Positions 1 through 8,007 of a stretch of 64,000 bases of DNA are shown here, one piece after another. Within the stretch, counting starts at the first letter, position 1; each line of letters starts with the position of its first letter. The translations under genes and the position numbers were made by a program. Origin of the DNA: CAXXOK01 sp963663285 (lineage in GTDB: Bacteria; Bacillota; Clostridia; Christensenellales; Aristaeellaceae). The notes beneath the pieces are model-generated. The model was not told the DNA's origin and did no database searches. It saw only the letters and a program-made list of their open reading frames with translations. The DNA lies in the NCBI GenBank assembly GCA_963663285.2, contig CAXXNI010000004.1:1178001-1242000 (forward strand), in the 5' to 3' direction.

Positions 1-1
1 A

Positions 2-31
2 TGCCGTCCGCCCAAGCGTAGAAGAGTGTAA
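2..31 (+). CDS. rpsK: 30S ribosomal protein S11, C-terminal end (partial)
   Basis: Only the last nine codons and the stop are present; the rest lies before the window. Frame 2 reads CRPPKRRRV followed by TAA, which is the near-invariant end of bacterial S11. S11 is a small-subunit protein of the 30S platform. Its position 23 bases before rpsD matches the usual order rpsK-rpsD-rpoA-rplQ of the alpha operon. Confidence 0.85.
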   Translation, partial: CRPPKRRRV

Positions 32-54
32 GGAAATCGAGGAGGTACAACATT

Positions 55-681
55 ATGGCAAGATATACCGATTCCGTATGCCGTATGTGCCGCCGCGAGG
101 GCACCAAACTCTTCCTGAAGGGTGAAAAGTGCTTCTCCGCCAAGTGCGCGCAGACCAAACGGCCGACCCCTCCGGGTCAGCATGGTCAGGCTCGTGCACG
201 CAAGGCATCTGAATACGGACTGCAGCTTCGTGAAAAACAAAAAGCCCGCCGTGCTTACGGCTTGATGGAAGGCCAGTTCCACCGCACGTTTGTGAAGGCG
301 GAAGGCATGAAAGGCATTACCGGTGAGAACCTGCTTTCGTTGCTCGAGCGCCGCTTGGACAACGTAGTATACCGCAGCGGTCTGGCTAACAGCCGTGCAC
401 AGGCTCGCCAGTTTATCTGTCACGGTTTATTCACCGTGAACGGCAAGAAGGTTGATATTCCTTCTTTCTGCACCAAGGTTGGCGACGTTGTGAGCGTTCG
501 CAGCAACCGCAGAGACATTGAACATTTCAAGATCGTTAAAGAGGGCGTAAACCGCGTGATTCCCAAGTGGCTCACCACCGATGCCGCCGACTTGAAGACC
601 ACGGTTACCGCTCTTCCTCAGCGCGATGATGTTGATCTTACTTTGCAGGAGAACATGATCGTCGAGTTCTACTCTCGTTAG
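55..681 (+). CDS. rpsD: 30S ribosomal protein S4
   Basis: Primary 16S rRNA-binding protein that nucleates assembly of the 30S body; in many bacteria it also represses its own operon. The 208-residue product has the normal family length. Four cysteines (C9, C12, C26, C31) form the zinc-binding pattern of the C+ type of S4, and the S4 RNA-binding domain lies at about residues 98-160 (RRLDNVVYRSGLANSRAQAR). A strong ribosome-binding site, GGAGG, precedes the ATG. It sits between rpsK and rpoA, as expected for the alpha operon. Confidence 0.98.
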   Translation: MARYTDSVCRMCRREGTKLFLKGEKCFSAKCAQTKRPTPPGQHGQARARKASEYGLQLREKQKARRAYGLMEGQFHRTFVKAEGMKGITGENLLSLLERRLDNVVYRSGLANSRAQARQFICHGLFTVNGKKVDIPSFCTKVGDVVSVRSNRRDIEHFKIVKEGVNRVIPKWLTTDAADLKTTVTALPQRDDVDLTLQENMIVEFYSR

Positions 682-734
682 GCTTGAGGCTAAGCTAACC
701 TCAACCAACCGGTTTGAACAGGAGGGTAAACCCA

Positions 735-1679
735 ATGATCGAAATCGAAAAAGCGCGGATCGAATGTGCGGAAATGAGCGCAGACAACACATATGGCAAG
801 TTTATTGTGGAGCCGCTGGAACGCGGATTTGGCAACACACTTGGCAATGCGCTGCGTCGCGTACTGCTCAGCTCCCTACCCGGAGCAGCCGTTACGAGCA
901 TCCACATTGAGGGGATTCAGCACGAATTCACAACCGTACCCGGTATTGTGGAAGATGTGACGGAGATTATCCTGAACCTCAAACAGCTTTCCTTCAAAAT
1001 GTACACCGATCAGCCGAAAACCGTGATCGTCGATGTTACCGGCCCCTGTGAGTTAAAAGCCGGGGATATCCCGATGGATGACGAAATGGAAATGATCGAT
1101 ACCGAACTGCACATTGCCACTTTGAACGCCGACGCGCATTTGCAAATGACGCTGACGGTGGAAAAAGGCCGCGGTTATGTGAGTGCGGACAAGAACAAAT
1201 CGCCCAATATGCCTATTGGTGTGATTCCGATCGATTCCATTTTTACGCCGATCCGTAAGGTGAACTATACCATCGAAGACACACGTGTCGGCCAGATTAC
1301 CGACTATGACAAGCTCACGCTGGAAGTGATCACCAACGGCACTGTGATGCCGGATGAGGCCATTTCCACCGCAGCTAAAATTCTCACGGAGCATCTGAGC
1401 CTGTTTGTTAGCCTGACGGATCAGGTAATGCCGATTGCATTTACCGATCAGGAAGATGACAAGAAAGAAAAAGTGCTCGAGATGACCATTGAGGAGCTGG
1501 ATTTGAGCGTGCGTGCGTACAACTGCTTGAAGCGCGCGGGCATCAATACAGTGGCCGAGCTGGTGCAGCGGAATCAGGAAGATATGATGAAGGTTCGCAA
1601 TCTGGGCCGCAAGAGCCTGGAAGAAGTGGAACAGAAGCTGGAAGCGCTCAACCTTTCGCTTCGTCCCAGCGACGAGTAA
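735..1679 (+). CDS. rpoA: DNA-directed RNA polymerase subunit alpha
   Basis: Alpha subunit: the N-terminal domain dimerises and scaffolds beta and beta-prime, and the C-terminal domain contacts UP elements and activators. The 314-residue product has both: residues 1 to about 230 with ERGFGNTLGNALRRVLLSSL, and a C-terminal helix-hairpin-helix domain (RAYNCLKRAGINTVAELVQ) from about 250. I chose the ATG at 735 because GGAGGG at 721-726 precedes it and the protein then begins MIEIEK as in relatives. An in-frame ATG at 714 would put this ribosome-binding site inside the gene. Confidence 0.98.
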   Translation: MIEIEKARIECAEMSADNTYGKFIVEPLERGFGNTLGNALRRVLLSSLPGAAVTSIHIEGIQHEFTTVPGIVEDVTEIILNLKQLSFKMYTDQPKTVIVDVTGPCELKAGDIPMDDEMEMIDTELHIATLNADAHLQMTLTVEKGRGYVSADKNKSPNMPIGVIPIDSIFTPIRKVNYTIEDTRVGQITDYDKLTLEVITNGTVMPDEAISTAAKILTEHLSLFVSLTDQVMPIAFTDQEDDKKEKVLEMTIEELDLSVRAYNCLKRAGINTVAELVQRNQEDMMKVRNLGRKSLEEVEQKLEALNLSLRPSDE

Positions 1680-1742
1680 TGAAAGTCCGCTTGCACTGCG
1701 TTCTAGCTGCAAGCGATTAGTCCGACTAAGGAGGAAACCGAC

Positions 1743-2252
1743 ATGGCACAACGCAAACTTGGCCGTACAGCTGATCAGCGTAAAGCGCTGATTCGCAATC
1801 AGGTAACCAACCTGATCTGGTATGGCCGTATTGAGACGACGGAAGCCCGCGCTAAAGAAGTGCGCCGCGCCGCCGAGCGTTTGATTACACTGGCCGTGAA
1901 CGAGTGTGATAACACCGTGGAGGCCACCAAGGAAACCCATAACGAAAAAGGTCAGATCGTTTCTCTGACCGTTACCAACGATATGCCTTCCCGTCTGGCC
2001 GCCCGCCGTATGATGCTCAGCTATCTGTACGAGCTCAAAGACGTGCGTAAAAAGGACGAGGATAAGGACGATTACAAGGAGCGTACGGAAGGGATTAAGT
2101 ATCCTGTCGTTGAAAAGCTCCTGCGCGATTACGGCCCCAAGTTTAAAAAGCGCAACGAAGAAAAGAAGTGCGCCGGCGGTTACACCCGCATTTACAAACT
2201 GGGACCCCGTCGTGGCGACGCCGCCGAAATGTGCCTGATTGAGATTATCTAA
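1743..2252 (+). CDS. rplQ: 50S ribosomal protein L17, long form
   Basis: Large-subunit protein near the exit tunnel. The N-terminus (MAQRKLGRTADQRKALIRN) is diagnostic. At 169 residues it is longer than the roughly 120-127 of Bacillus or E. coli L17. The extra length is a charged internal insertion at about residues 58-115, before the C-terminal GGYTRIYKLGPRRGDAAEM segment; long L17 forms occur in several Clostridia. AGGAGG precedes the ATG. It is the last gene of the alpha operon and is followed directly by a strong terminator. Confidence 0.97.
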   Translation: MAQRKLGRTADQRKALIRNQVTNLIWYGRIETTEARAKEVRRAAERLITLAVNECDNTVEATKETHNEKGQIVSLTVTNDMPSRLAARRMMLSYLYELKDVRKKDEDKDDYKERTEGIKYPVVEKLLRDYGPKFKKRNEEKKCAGGYTRIYKLGPRRGDAAEMCLIEII

Positions 2253-2270
2253 TCTCACGGCCATAGGTCA

Positions 2271-2310
2271 GCCCTCCTTGTAAAACAAGGAGGGCTGTTT
2301 TTTGTTTTTC
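2271..2310 (+). terminator. Rho-independent terminator of the alpha operon
   Basis: A perfect 10-bp stem, 2271-2280 with 2286-2295 (GCCCTCCTTG / CAAGGAGGGC), with a 5-base loop and a long T-rich tail. Confidence 0.93.
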
Positions 2311-2370
2311 CAAAAGATTTGAGATAATCATGGATGGATAAATATAAAGGAAACAAATGTTCGTAAATCA

Positions 2371-2399
2371 TTGCAAAAAGGAATAGGTAATGGTATGAT
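2371..2399 (+). promoter_or_regulatory. Sigma-A type promoter for lspA-rluD
   Basis: TTGCAA at 2371-2376, a 17-base spacer, and TATGAT at 2394-2399. Transcription would start near 2406, leaving a leader of about 95 bases before lspA. Confidence 0.7.
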
Positions 2400-2501
2400 A
2401 CCTTTGTTTGATGCAGTTATCTGCACTAACAAGGGCAAGCTACACAGGCAAAGATGGTAGAGAATACAGTATTACGTAGCAGCAATGTAGGAGGCGCAAC
2501 G

Positions 2502-3011
2502 ATGGGAAAACCCATAGATAAGAAGTACATAAAACACGCTGCGCTGTTGTTCCTGATTGTCCCCATCGTTTTCCTGCTGGACCGCTGGACAAAGTGGCTT
2601 TCCATTACAAATCTATTTGCTGGGGAAACGATCATCGCCCTTCCCGGACTTTTGCACTTCCGATTAATGCGTAATACGGGCATGGCGCTGGGGATACTGG
2701 CGGGTAGTAGGATTGTAAATACAATTCTTCCAATTACGGTGATCGCAGTGGGCTGGTTTGTATTACGGATGTTTCAACGCACAGCGTATATACAAATTGC
2801 AGCGGCTTTGATTACAGGTGGATTCTTAGGGAATTTACTGGACAGGATTCAGCTCGGGTATGTAACGGACATGGTCTTTTTCCCGTGGATGCCCTGGTAC
2901 GTATGTAATGTAGCGGATATTGCCATCACCATTGGTGTTGCGATGCTGGCAATTAGTTTGCTGTTCCGGCCGAAAGATTGGGTACGTAAAAGCGCGGGAG
3001 GTACTGCATGA
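2502..3011 (+). CDS. lspA: Lipoprotein signal peptidase (signal peptidase II)
   Basis: Membrane aspartyl protease that removes the signal peptide from diacylglyceryl-modified prolipoproteins. The 169-residue product has four hydrophobic segments (about 12-28, 48-67, 74-104, 133-155). Conserved motifs are NTGMALG at 58-64, NLLDR at 111-115, and the catalytic aspartates D123 (VTD) and D139 (NVAD). The ATG at 2502 is preceded by TAGGAGGCG; an in-frame ATG at 2454 lacks a good site. It overlaps the next gene by ATGA, so translation is probably coupled. In many Firmicutes lspA also pairs with an RluD-type synthase. Confidence 0.95.
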   Translation: MGKPIDKKYIKHAALLFLIVPIVFLLDRWTKWLSITNLFAGETIIALPGLLHFRLMRNTGMALGILAGSRIVNTILPITVIAVGWFVLRMFQRTAYIQIAAALITGGFLGNLLDRIQLGYVTDMVFFPWMPWYVCNVADIAITIGVAMLAISLLFRPKDWVRKSAGGTA

Positions 3012-3934
3012 AGCGCATGTTAACGGCGGCAGAGGATAGCCGTTTGGATGTATGGGTCTCGCAATGCTGCGATATCTCCCGGTCGCAGGCGGCAAAGTGG
3101 ATTGCAGCTGGATATTGCAGTGTAAACGGAACTGTCTGCACGAAAGCTGGTACTGCAGTACATACAGGTGATAGGGCAGAAGTTGAACAGCCGGAAGTGG
3201 TTGCATCCGAAGTGACTGGCGAAGAAATTCCCATTTCAATTCTGTATCAGGATGAAGACATTGCAGTTGTTAACAAGCCCTGTGGCATGGTGGTTCATCC
3301 CGCCGCCGGTAATGAAACAGGTACGCTGGTGAATGCACTTCTGTATGCTATGGATGATTTATCCGGTATTGGCGGAGTGAAACGGCCGGGTATTGTTCAC
3401 CGTTTGGATAAAGACACCAGCGGCGTCATCCTGATTGCCAAGAACGATGCGGCGCATGTGGCACTAAGCAAGCAGCTGAAAGACCGCGCGATGGAGAAGC
3501 ATTATCTGGCTGTTGTCGAAGGTTTAATGAAAGAATCGCAGGGATTTATTGATCAGCCCATTGGCCGCAGCACGAGGGATCGAAAGAAAATGGCGGTATT
3601 TCCGAAACAATCATTTCACTTTGGTAGTCAGGGAGCTATCACTGCAAGGGATGCGCAAACGGAGTGGAGAGTACTAGAGCCACTGAAAGCTGCAACGCTT
3701 CTGGATGTGCATATTTTAACGGGGCGGACGCATCAAATCCGTGTACACATGCAAAGCGTTGGGCATCCGGTTGCCGGGGATCCGATCTACGGGTTAAAAC
3801 ATGGCATAAACGTGCCCAGGCTGATGCTGCATGCACATACGCTGCGTTTCACCCATCCGCGTACAGGAGAAGAATGCTCCTTCACCGCCCCGCCGCCGGA
3901 AGATTTTACCGGGACGCTGCAAAAGCTGCGTTAA
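3008..3934 (+). CDS. RluD-family 23S rRNA pseudouridine synthase
   Basis: Converts specific uridines of 23S rRNA to pseudouridine. The 308-residue protein has an N-terminal S4-like RNA-binding domain (about 11-65) and a catalytic domain with HRLDKDTSG, where D134 is the predicted nucleophile. The later GRTHQIRVHMQSVGHPVAGD stretch is the family substrate-cleft motif. It overlaps the lspA stop by four bases. Assignment to RluD rather than another RluA-family member rests on the S4 domain and the lspA linkage; the exact target site cannot be read from sequence. Confidence 0.93.
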   Translation: MKRMLTAAEDSRLDVWVSQCCDISRSQAAKWIAAGYCSVNGTVCTKAGTAVHTGDRAEVEQPEVVASEVTGEEIPISILYQDEDIAVVNKPCGMVVHPAAGNETGTLVNALLYAMDDLSGIGGVKRPGIVHRLDKDTSGVILIAKNDAAHVALSKQLKDRAMEKHYLAVVEGLMKESQGFIDQPIGRSTRDRKKMAVFPKQSFHFGSQGAITARDAQTEWRVLEPLKAATLLDVHILTGRTHQIRVHMQSVGHPVAGDPIYGLKHGINVPRLMLHAHTLRFTHPRTGEECSFTAPPPEDFTGTLQKLR

Positions 3935-4051
3935 TTGCTGTTATAGCGCTTGCTAAAGATGCTAAGGTAAGTAAAACACGAAATCCTTATTTTACAAGGT
4001 GTTGGGCAATTTTTGAAAAGCAGGATGCCGCTTTTATTTGCCCGGCGGGTA

Positions 4052-4060
4052 TGATATAAT
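4052..4060 (+). promoter_or_regulatory. Extended -10 promoter for rimO-pgsA-pncC-recA
   Basis: An exact extended -10, TGATATAAT, at 4052-4060 with only a weak -35 (TTTTAT near 4032). It argues for translation of rimO from 4098, because an in-frame ATG at 4059 lies inside this element. Confidence 0.6.
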
Positions 4061-4097
4061 GCAAAAGGTTGAAAAACGGTTGAAGAGAGGCGAAGGA

Positions 4098-5408
4098 ATG
4101 GTCAAGGTCGGCGTTGTATCGCTGGGCTGTGCAAAGAACCGTGTTGATACGGAGCTGATGCTGGGCATCCTGACTCAAAACGGATATACGGTAACACAGA
4201 ACGAAACAGAAGCGGATGTGCTGATCGTCAACACCTGCGGATTTATCAATCCGGCGAAGGAAGAAAGTATCGATACGCTGCTGTCGCTGGCGCAATATAA
4301 AAAGAGCGGCCACCTGAAACTACTGGTTGCTACGGGCTGCCTGGTACAGCGGTATGAGCAGGATTTACTAAAGGAACTGCCTGAAGTGGATTTACTGCTT
4401 GGCGTGAACCAGTACGAACGCCTGCCGGAAGCGATAGCTGAGGCAATGCAAGGGAAACGCGTTTCCTACTGTCAGGACGATTACCATATTCTCTCCGGTG
4501 AACGTGTGCTGACGACGCCGCCGTATATGGCATATATCCGCATTGCAGACGGATGTGACAACCGCTGCACGTATTGCGCCATACCGCTGATCCGGGGCGG
4601 TTTCCGTTCCCGGCCGATGGATGAAATACTAAGCGAAATCCGCACGCTGGCGCAAAACGGAGTGCGGGAGCATGTGCTGGTAGCGCAGGATACAAGCCGT
4701 TTTGGTGTGGATACGCACGGGCGCTCGCTGCTGCCTGATTTGCTGGATCAAGCGGCGCAGATCGAAGGTGTAACCTGGCTGCGTGTTTTATACTGCTATC
4801 CAGACGAGGTAGATGAACACCTGCTGGAGGTAATGGCGGCTCACCCCAACATTTGCCGGTATATCGACCTGCCGCTTCAGCACGCCGACCCCGAAATGCT
4901 CCACCGCATGAACCGGCGCGGGGATATGAATAAGGTTCGCGGATTTTTACGCAAAGCAAGGGATATGGGCTTTACGCTGCGCACAACGATGATCGTTGGT
5001 TTCCCGGGAGAAACCGGGCAGCAGTTTGAAGCATTGCTGGATTTTGTTCGGGAAATCCGTTTTGACCGGTTGGGCGCGTTTGCCTATTCTATTGAGGACG
5101 ATACGCCTGCGGCTTTAATGAAAGATCAGGTGCCGGAAACGGTGAAACAAGAGCGGCTGGATCGTATAATGACGCTGCAACAGCAAATTTCACTGGAGCG
5201 TAACCAACTGCGCGTTGGGCAAACAGAACGGATGCTGGTGGAAAGCGTACGGGATGATGGCGTGGCCATTGCCCGCAGTGCGGCCGAAGCACCGGATTCG
5301 GATGGACTTATTTACCTGAGCGGGGCGGAGCATGTGCATCCGGGTGATTTTGTTACCGGTCACATTACCAGCGCCGAAAGCTACGACTTGGCAGGAGTGA
5401 TACGATGA
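4098..5408 (+). CDS. rimO: Ribosomal protein S12 methylthiotransferase
   Basis: Radical SAM enzyme that adds a methylthio group to the conserved aspartate of ribosomal protein S12. The 436-residue protein shows the MTTase N-terminal domain with C11 (SLGCAKNRVDTE), C47 and C81 for one [4Fe-4S] cluster. The radical-SAM triad follows as C153, C157 and C160 (CDNRCTYC), and a C-terminal TRAM-like region ends the protein. SLGCAKNRVD distinguishes RimO from MiaB. The start at 4098 follows GCGAAGGA and lies downstream of the promoter. It overlaps pgsA by ATGA. Confidence 0.95.
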   Translation: MVKVGVVSLGCAKNRVDTELMLGILTQNGYTVTQNETEADVLIVNTCGFINPAKEESIDTLLSLAQYKKSGHLKLLVATGCLVQRYEQDLLKELPEVDLLLGVNQYERLPEAIAEAMQGKRVSYCQDDYHILSGERVLTTPPYMAYIRIADGCDNRCTYCAIPLIRGGFRSRPMDEILSEIRTLAQNGVREHVLVAQDTSRFGVDTHGRSLLPDLLDQAAQIEGVTWLRVLYCYPDEVDEHLLEVMAAHPNICRYIDLPLQHADPEMLHRMNRRGDMNKVRGFLRKARDMGFTLRTTMIVGFPGETGQQFEALLDFVREIRFDRLGAFAYSIEDDTPAALMKDQVPETVKQERLDRIMTLQQQISLERNQLRVGQTERMLVESVRDDGVAIARSAAEAPDSDGLIYLSGAEHVHPGDFVTGHITSAESYDLAGVIR

Positions 5409-5932
5409 ATTGGCCGAACAGGCTTACATTGTTACGTGTAATATTGATTCCTTTTATTGTGATTTCGCTGCAATTGCACGCGGACGTGCTGGCGCTGGTC
5501 TTTTTTCTGCTCGCGTCTTTCACGGATTGGATGGATGGCCACTTAGCCCGGAAGCATGGCCATGTGACGAATTTTGGTAAATTTTTAGATCCGGTAGCTG
5601 ATAAACTACTGGTGCTTTCTACCTTGATCGCGCTGACTGGATTGGACCGCTTCCCGGCGTGGGTATGCATAATTGTGCTGTTCAGGGAACTGGCCGTGGA
5701 CGGGCTGCGATTGGTGGCCGCGCAGCGCGGGCAAGTAATTGCCGCGGGACAGCTGGGCAAAATCAAAACAACATTGCAAATGACAGCGATCGTAGTCGTG
5801 CTGCTCAATAATGCACCGTTTGGAAGTTTCCCCATGGATCAGGTGCTGATTTATTTGGCCGTTGCCATGACCATATGGTCTGGCGTCGACTATTTTATCC
5901 GTAATATTGCTGTGATCAAGCAGGATGTGTGA
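5405..5932 (+). CDS. pgsA: CDP-diacylglycerol--glycerol-3-phosphate 3-phosphatidyltransferase
   Basis: Makes phosphatidylglycerophosphate, the committed step to phosphatidylglycerol. The 175-residue integral membrane protein carries the complete CDP-alcohol phosphotransferase signature: D44-G45, A48-R49, G58, D62 and D66. Several hydrophobic helices follow. The gene overlaps rimO by four bases and the next gene begins five bases after its stop. The order rimO-pgsA-cinA-recA is common in Clostridia. Confidence 0.94.
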   Translation: MNWPNRLTLLRVILIPFIVISLQLHADVLALVFFLLASFTDWMDGHLARKHGHVTNFGKFLDPVADKLLVLSTLIALTGLDRFPAWVCIIVLFRELAVDGLRLVAAQRGQVIAAGQLGKIKTTLQMTAIVVVLLNNAPFGSFPMDQVLIYLAVAMTIWSGVDYFIRNIAVIKQDV

Positions 5933-5936
5933 TCCG

Positions 5937-6422
5937 ATGGAAGATAGATTGCCGGATTTGGCGGAGCAAGCGGTACAGCTGGCAAAGCAGGCGGGGAAAA
6001 CCGTCGGTACAGCCGAAAGCCTGACAGCGGGTCTGATTGCCGCGACCCTCGCGGATATTTCCGGCGCTTCTGCCGTTTTAATGGGCGGCATCATCAGCTA
6101 CGATCCCAAGGTAAAGCATGAGTTACTGGGTGTATCGCAAACCATTATCGACGGCATCGGCGTAGTAAGCGAACCCTGTGCCAGGCAAATGGCGCTGGGT
6201 GCGCGCAATGCACTGCATGTGGATATTGCCTTGAGCGCCACAGGCGTCGCCGGGCCGACAGGCGGCACGGAGGATACGCCGGTCGGGACGGTCTATATCG
6301 GCTGCGCTGCAGAGCAAGGTGTACAGGTGCAGCGTTTTCAGTTTATGGGAAACCGGCAGGCAGTGCGGCAGCAAACCGTCGCCAGTGCGCTCGCCATGCT
6401 GATACAAACTCTTGAAGCTTGA
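5937..6422 (+). CDS. CinA C-terminal domain protein (nicotinamide-nucleotide amidase type)
   Basis: The 161-residue protein corresponds only to the PncC/CinA-C domain, which deamidates nicotinamide mononucleotide in characterised members. TAESLTAG and the later SATGVAGPTGGT motif are both present. The N-terminal molybdopterin-binding-like domain of full-length CinA is absent, so this is a stand-alone amidase-type protein. I prefer the ATG at 5937 because AGCAGGA lies 11 bases upstream; an ATG at 5925 overlapping pgsA is the alternative. Placement directly before recA follows the classic cinA-recA linkage. Confidence 0.9.
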   Translation: MEDRLPDLAEQAVQLAKQAGKTVGTAESLTAGLIAATLADISGASAVLMGGIISYDPKVKHELLGVSQTIIDGIGVVSEPCARQMALGARNALHVDIALSATGVAGPTGGTEDTPVGTVYIGCAAEQGVQVQRFQFMGNRQAVRQQTVASALAMLIQTLEA

Positions 6423-6443
6423 TTGGAAAGGTGGATGCGCTTC

Positions 6444-7616
6444 ATGGCTACTAAAAAAACGACGACAAAGAAAACAATCGCTGTTACGAAGACGGACGGC
6501 GGAGATAATTCGGCGCTGAAAGAAGAGAAGATTAAGGCGTTGGAAAATGCGCTGAGCCAATTAAACAAAGCCTATGGCAAAGGCTCTGTAATGAAGTTCA
6601 GCGACTCTGCGGCAGTGCAGAACCTGCAGGTCATCAGCACAGGCAACCTGAAGCTGGATCTGGCGCTGGGCGTGGGTGGTATGCCGCGTGGACGTGTGGT
6701 GGAAATCTACGGCCCGGAAAGCAGCGGTAAAACGACAGTTGCGCTGCACTGTGTGGCGGAAGCGCAAAAAGCCGGCGGCATTGCTGCCTTTATTGATGCC
6801 GAACACGCGCTGGACCCCACTTATGCCAGAAAACTGGGTGTGGATATTGATAATCTCTACATCAGCCAGCCGGATACGGGTGAACAGGCGCTGGAAATTT
6901 GCGAAGCGCTCGTACGCTCCGGCGCGGTGGACATCGTCGTAGTTGACTCGGTTGCGGCGCTGGTACCCAAAGCGGAAATTGAAGGCGAAATGGGCGATAG
7001 CTTCGTTGGTCTGCAAGCGCGCCTGATGAGTCAGGCATTGCGTAAGCTGACTGGTATCATCAGCAAAACAAACGCCGTAGCGATTTTCATTAATCAGCTT
7101 CGTGAAAAAGTCGGCGTGATGTATGGCAATCCGGAAACCACAACCGGCGGCCGTGCGCTGAAATTCTATTCGACTATCCGGTTGGATGTCCGCCGCGGTG
7201 AGCAGCTGAAAAACGGTACCGAGGTCATCGGTAACCGCACGAAAATTAAAGTTGTCAAGAACAAGGTCGCGCCGCCTTTCCGCATTGCGGAGGTGGATAT
7301 CATCTACGGCGAAGGCATCAGTAAAACGGGGACCTTGCTGGATATGGCGGTTGACCGTGATTTGATCCATAAGAGCGGCGCATGGTTCAGCTTTGAAGAT
7401 CAGCGCATCGGCCAGGGTCGTGAAAATGCGCGCCAGTTCCTCAAGGATAATCCTGATATTGCCGACCGGATTGATAAAATCCTCCGCGAAGAAGCCATGG
7501 CGGAGATGAGTGCCCATAACAGCCCCGAAAGCGACGATGCCACCGATGAAGATGTAGAGGATTCTGTGGATACCGCAGCAGAGGAAGACCCGGATCTCGC
7601 GCTGTTGGACGAGTAA
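6444..7616 (+). CDS. recA: Recombinase RecA
   Basis: ATP-dependent strand-exchange protein and co-protease in the SOS response. The 390-residue product has Walker A at 90-98 (GPESSGKTT), the VVVDSVAAL Walker B region, the L2-loop region (INQLREKVGVMYGNPETTTGG) split around DNA contacts, and a long acidic C-terminal tail (DEDVEDSVDTAAEEDPDLALL). The N-terminus has a short Lys/Thr-rich extension of about 15 residues before the core. The ATG at 6444 is preceded by GAAAGGTGG; an ATG at 6435 is possible. No obvious LexA box was seen just upstream. No recX or rny follows, unlike many Firmicutes. Confidence 0.97.
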   Translation: MATKKTTTKKTIAVTKTDGGDNSALKEEKIKALENALSQLNKAYGKGSVMKFSDSAAVQNLQVISTGNLKLDLALGVGGMPRGRVVEIYGPESSGKTTVALHCVAEAQKAGGIAAFIDAEHALDPTYARKLGVDIDNLYISQPDTGEQALEICEALVRSGAVDIVVVDSVAALVPKAEIEGEMGDSFVGLQARLMSQALRKLTGIISKTNAVAIFINQLREKVGVMYGNPETTTGGRALKFYSTIRLDVRRGEQLKNGTEVIGNRTKIKVVKNKVAPPFRIAEVDIIYGEGISKTGTLLDMAVDRDLIHKSGAWFSFEDQRIGQGRENARQFLKDNPDIADRIDKILREEAMAEMSAHNSPESDDATDEDVEDSVDTAAEEDPDLALLDE

Positions 7617-7670
7617 TAGGGCTACCTGCAAGAAGAGCATAGATACTGTGAACTGAATATGGGGTATCAA

Positions 7671-7711
7671 GGGCTTGCATTCTGAAAACAACAGAGTGCA
7701 AGCCCTCTTTT
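7671..7711 (+). terminator. Rho-independent terminator after recA
   Basis: Stem 7671-7683 with 7693-7705 (GGGCTTGCATTCT / AGAGTGCAAGCCC, one G-T pair), then TCTTTT. Confidence 0.85.
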
Positions 7712-7946
7712 CATGTATTATAGCAATACGGGAAACAGGGTGAATGTGCGACGGATTGTACTCTTCATACATTCCAGCGTTACAGTATTTGTGGAAGAGT
7801 AAAAAAGGGGCATGATTGGCGTACGTTTGATGAAAAACAATCAGAGATGCGTCAATCGGGTTATCAAATATATCTGTCTGGCAGATATAAGCAGCAAATA
7901 CGAGCTGATTCGTCAGCGACGAGCCAAGAAACATAGGTTTACCTGT

Positions 7947-7985
7947 AAAAACAAAACATCCCCTGTAAGCTTTCGCGTACAGGGG
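7947..7985 (-). terminator. Terminator of dnaA
   Basis: On the minus strand, CCCCTGTA (7978-7985) pairs with TACAGGGG (7960-7967) and is followed by ATGTTTTGTTTTT. The remaining sequence between recA and dnaA (7712-7946) shows no convincing gene or signal. Confidence 0.85.
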
Positions 7986-8007
7986 ATAAATAATCGTATT
8001 GAATTGG

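Noticed and set aside
1053..2264. A 403-codon open frame on the minus strand
   Set aside because: It lies wholly antisense to rpoA and rplQ, has no ribosome-binding site, and its translation has no domain pattern. It is a by-product of codon bias.
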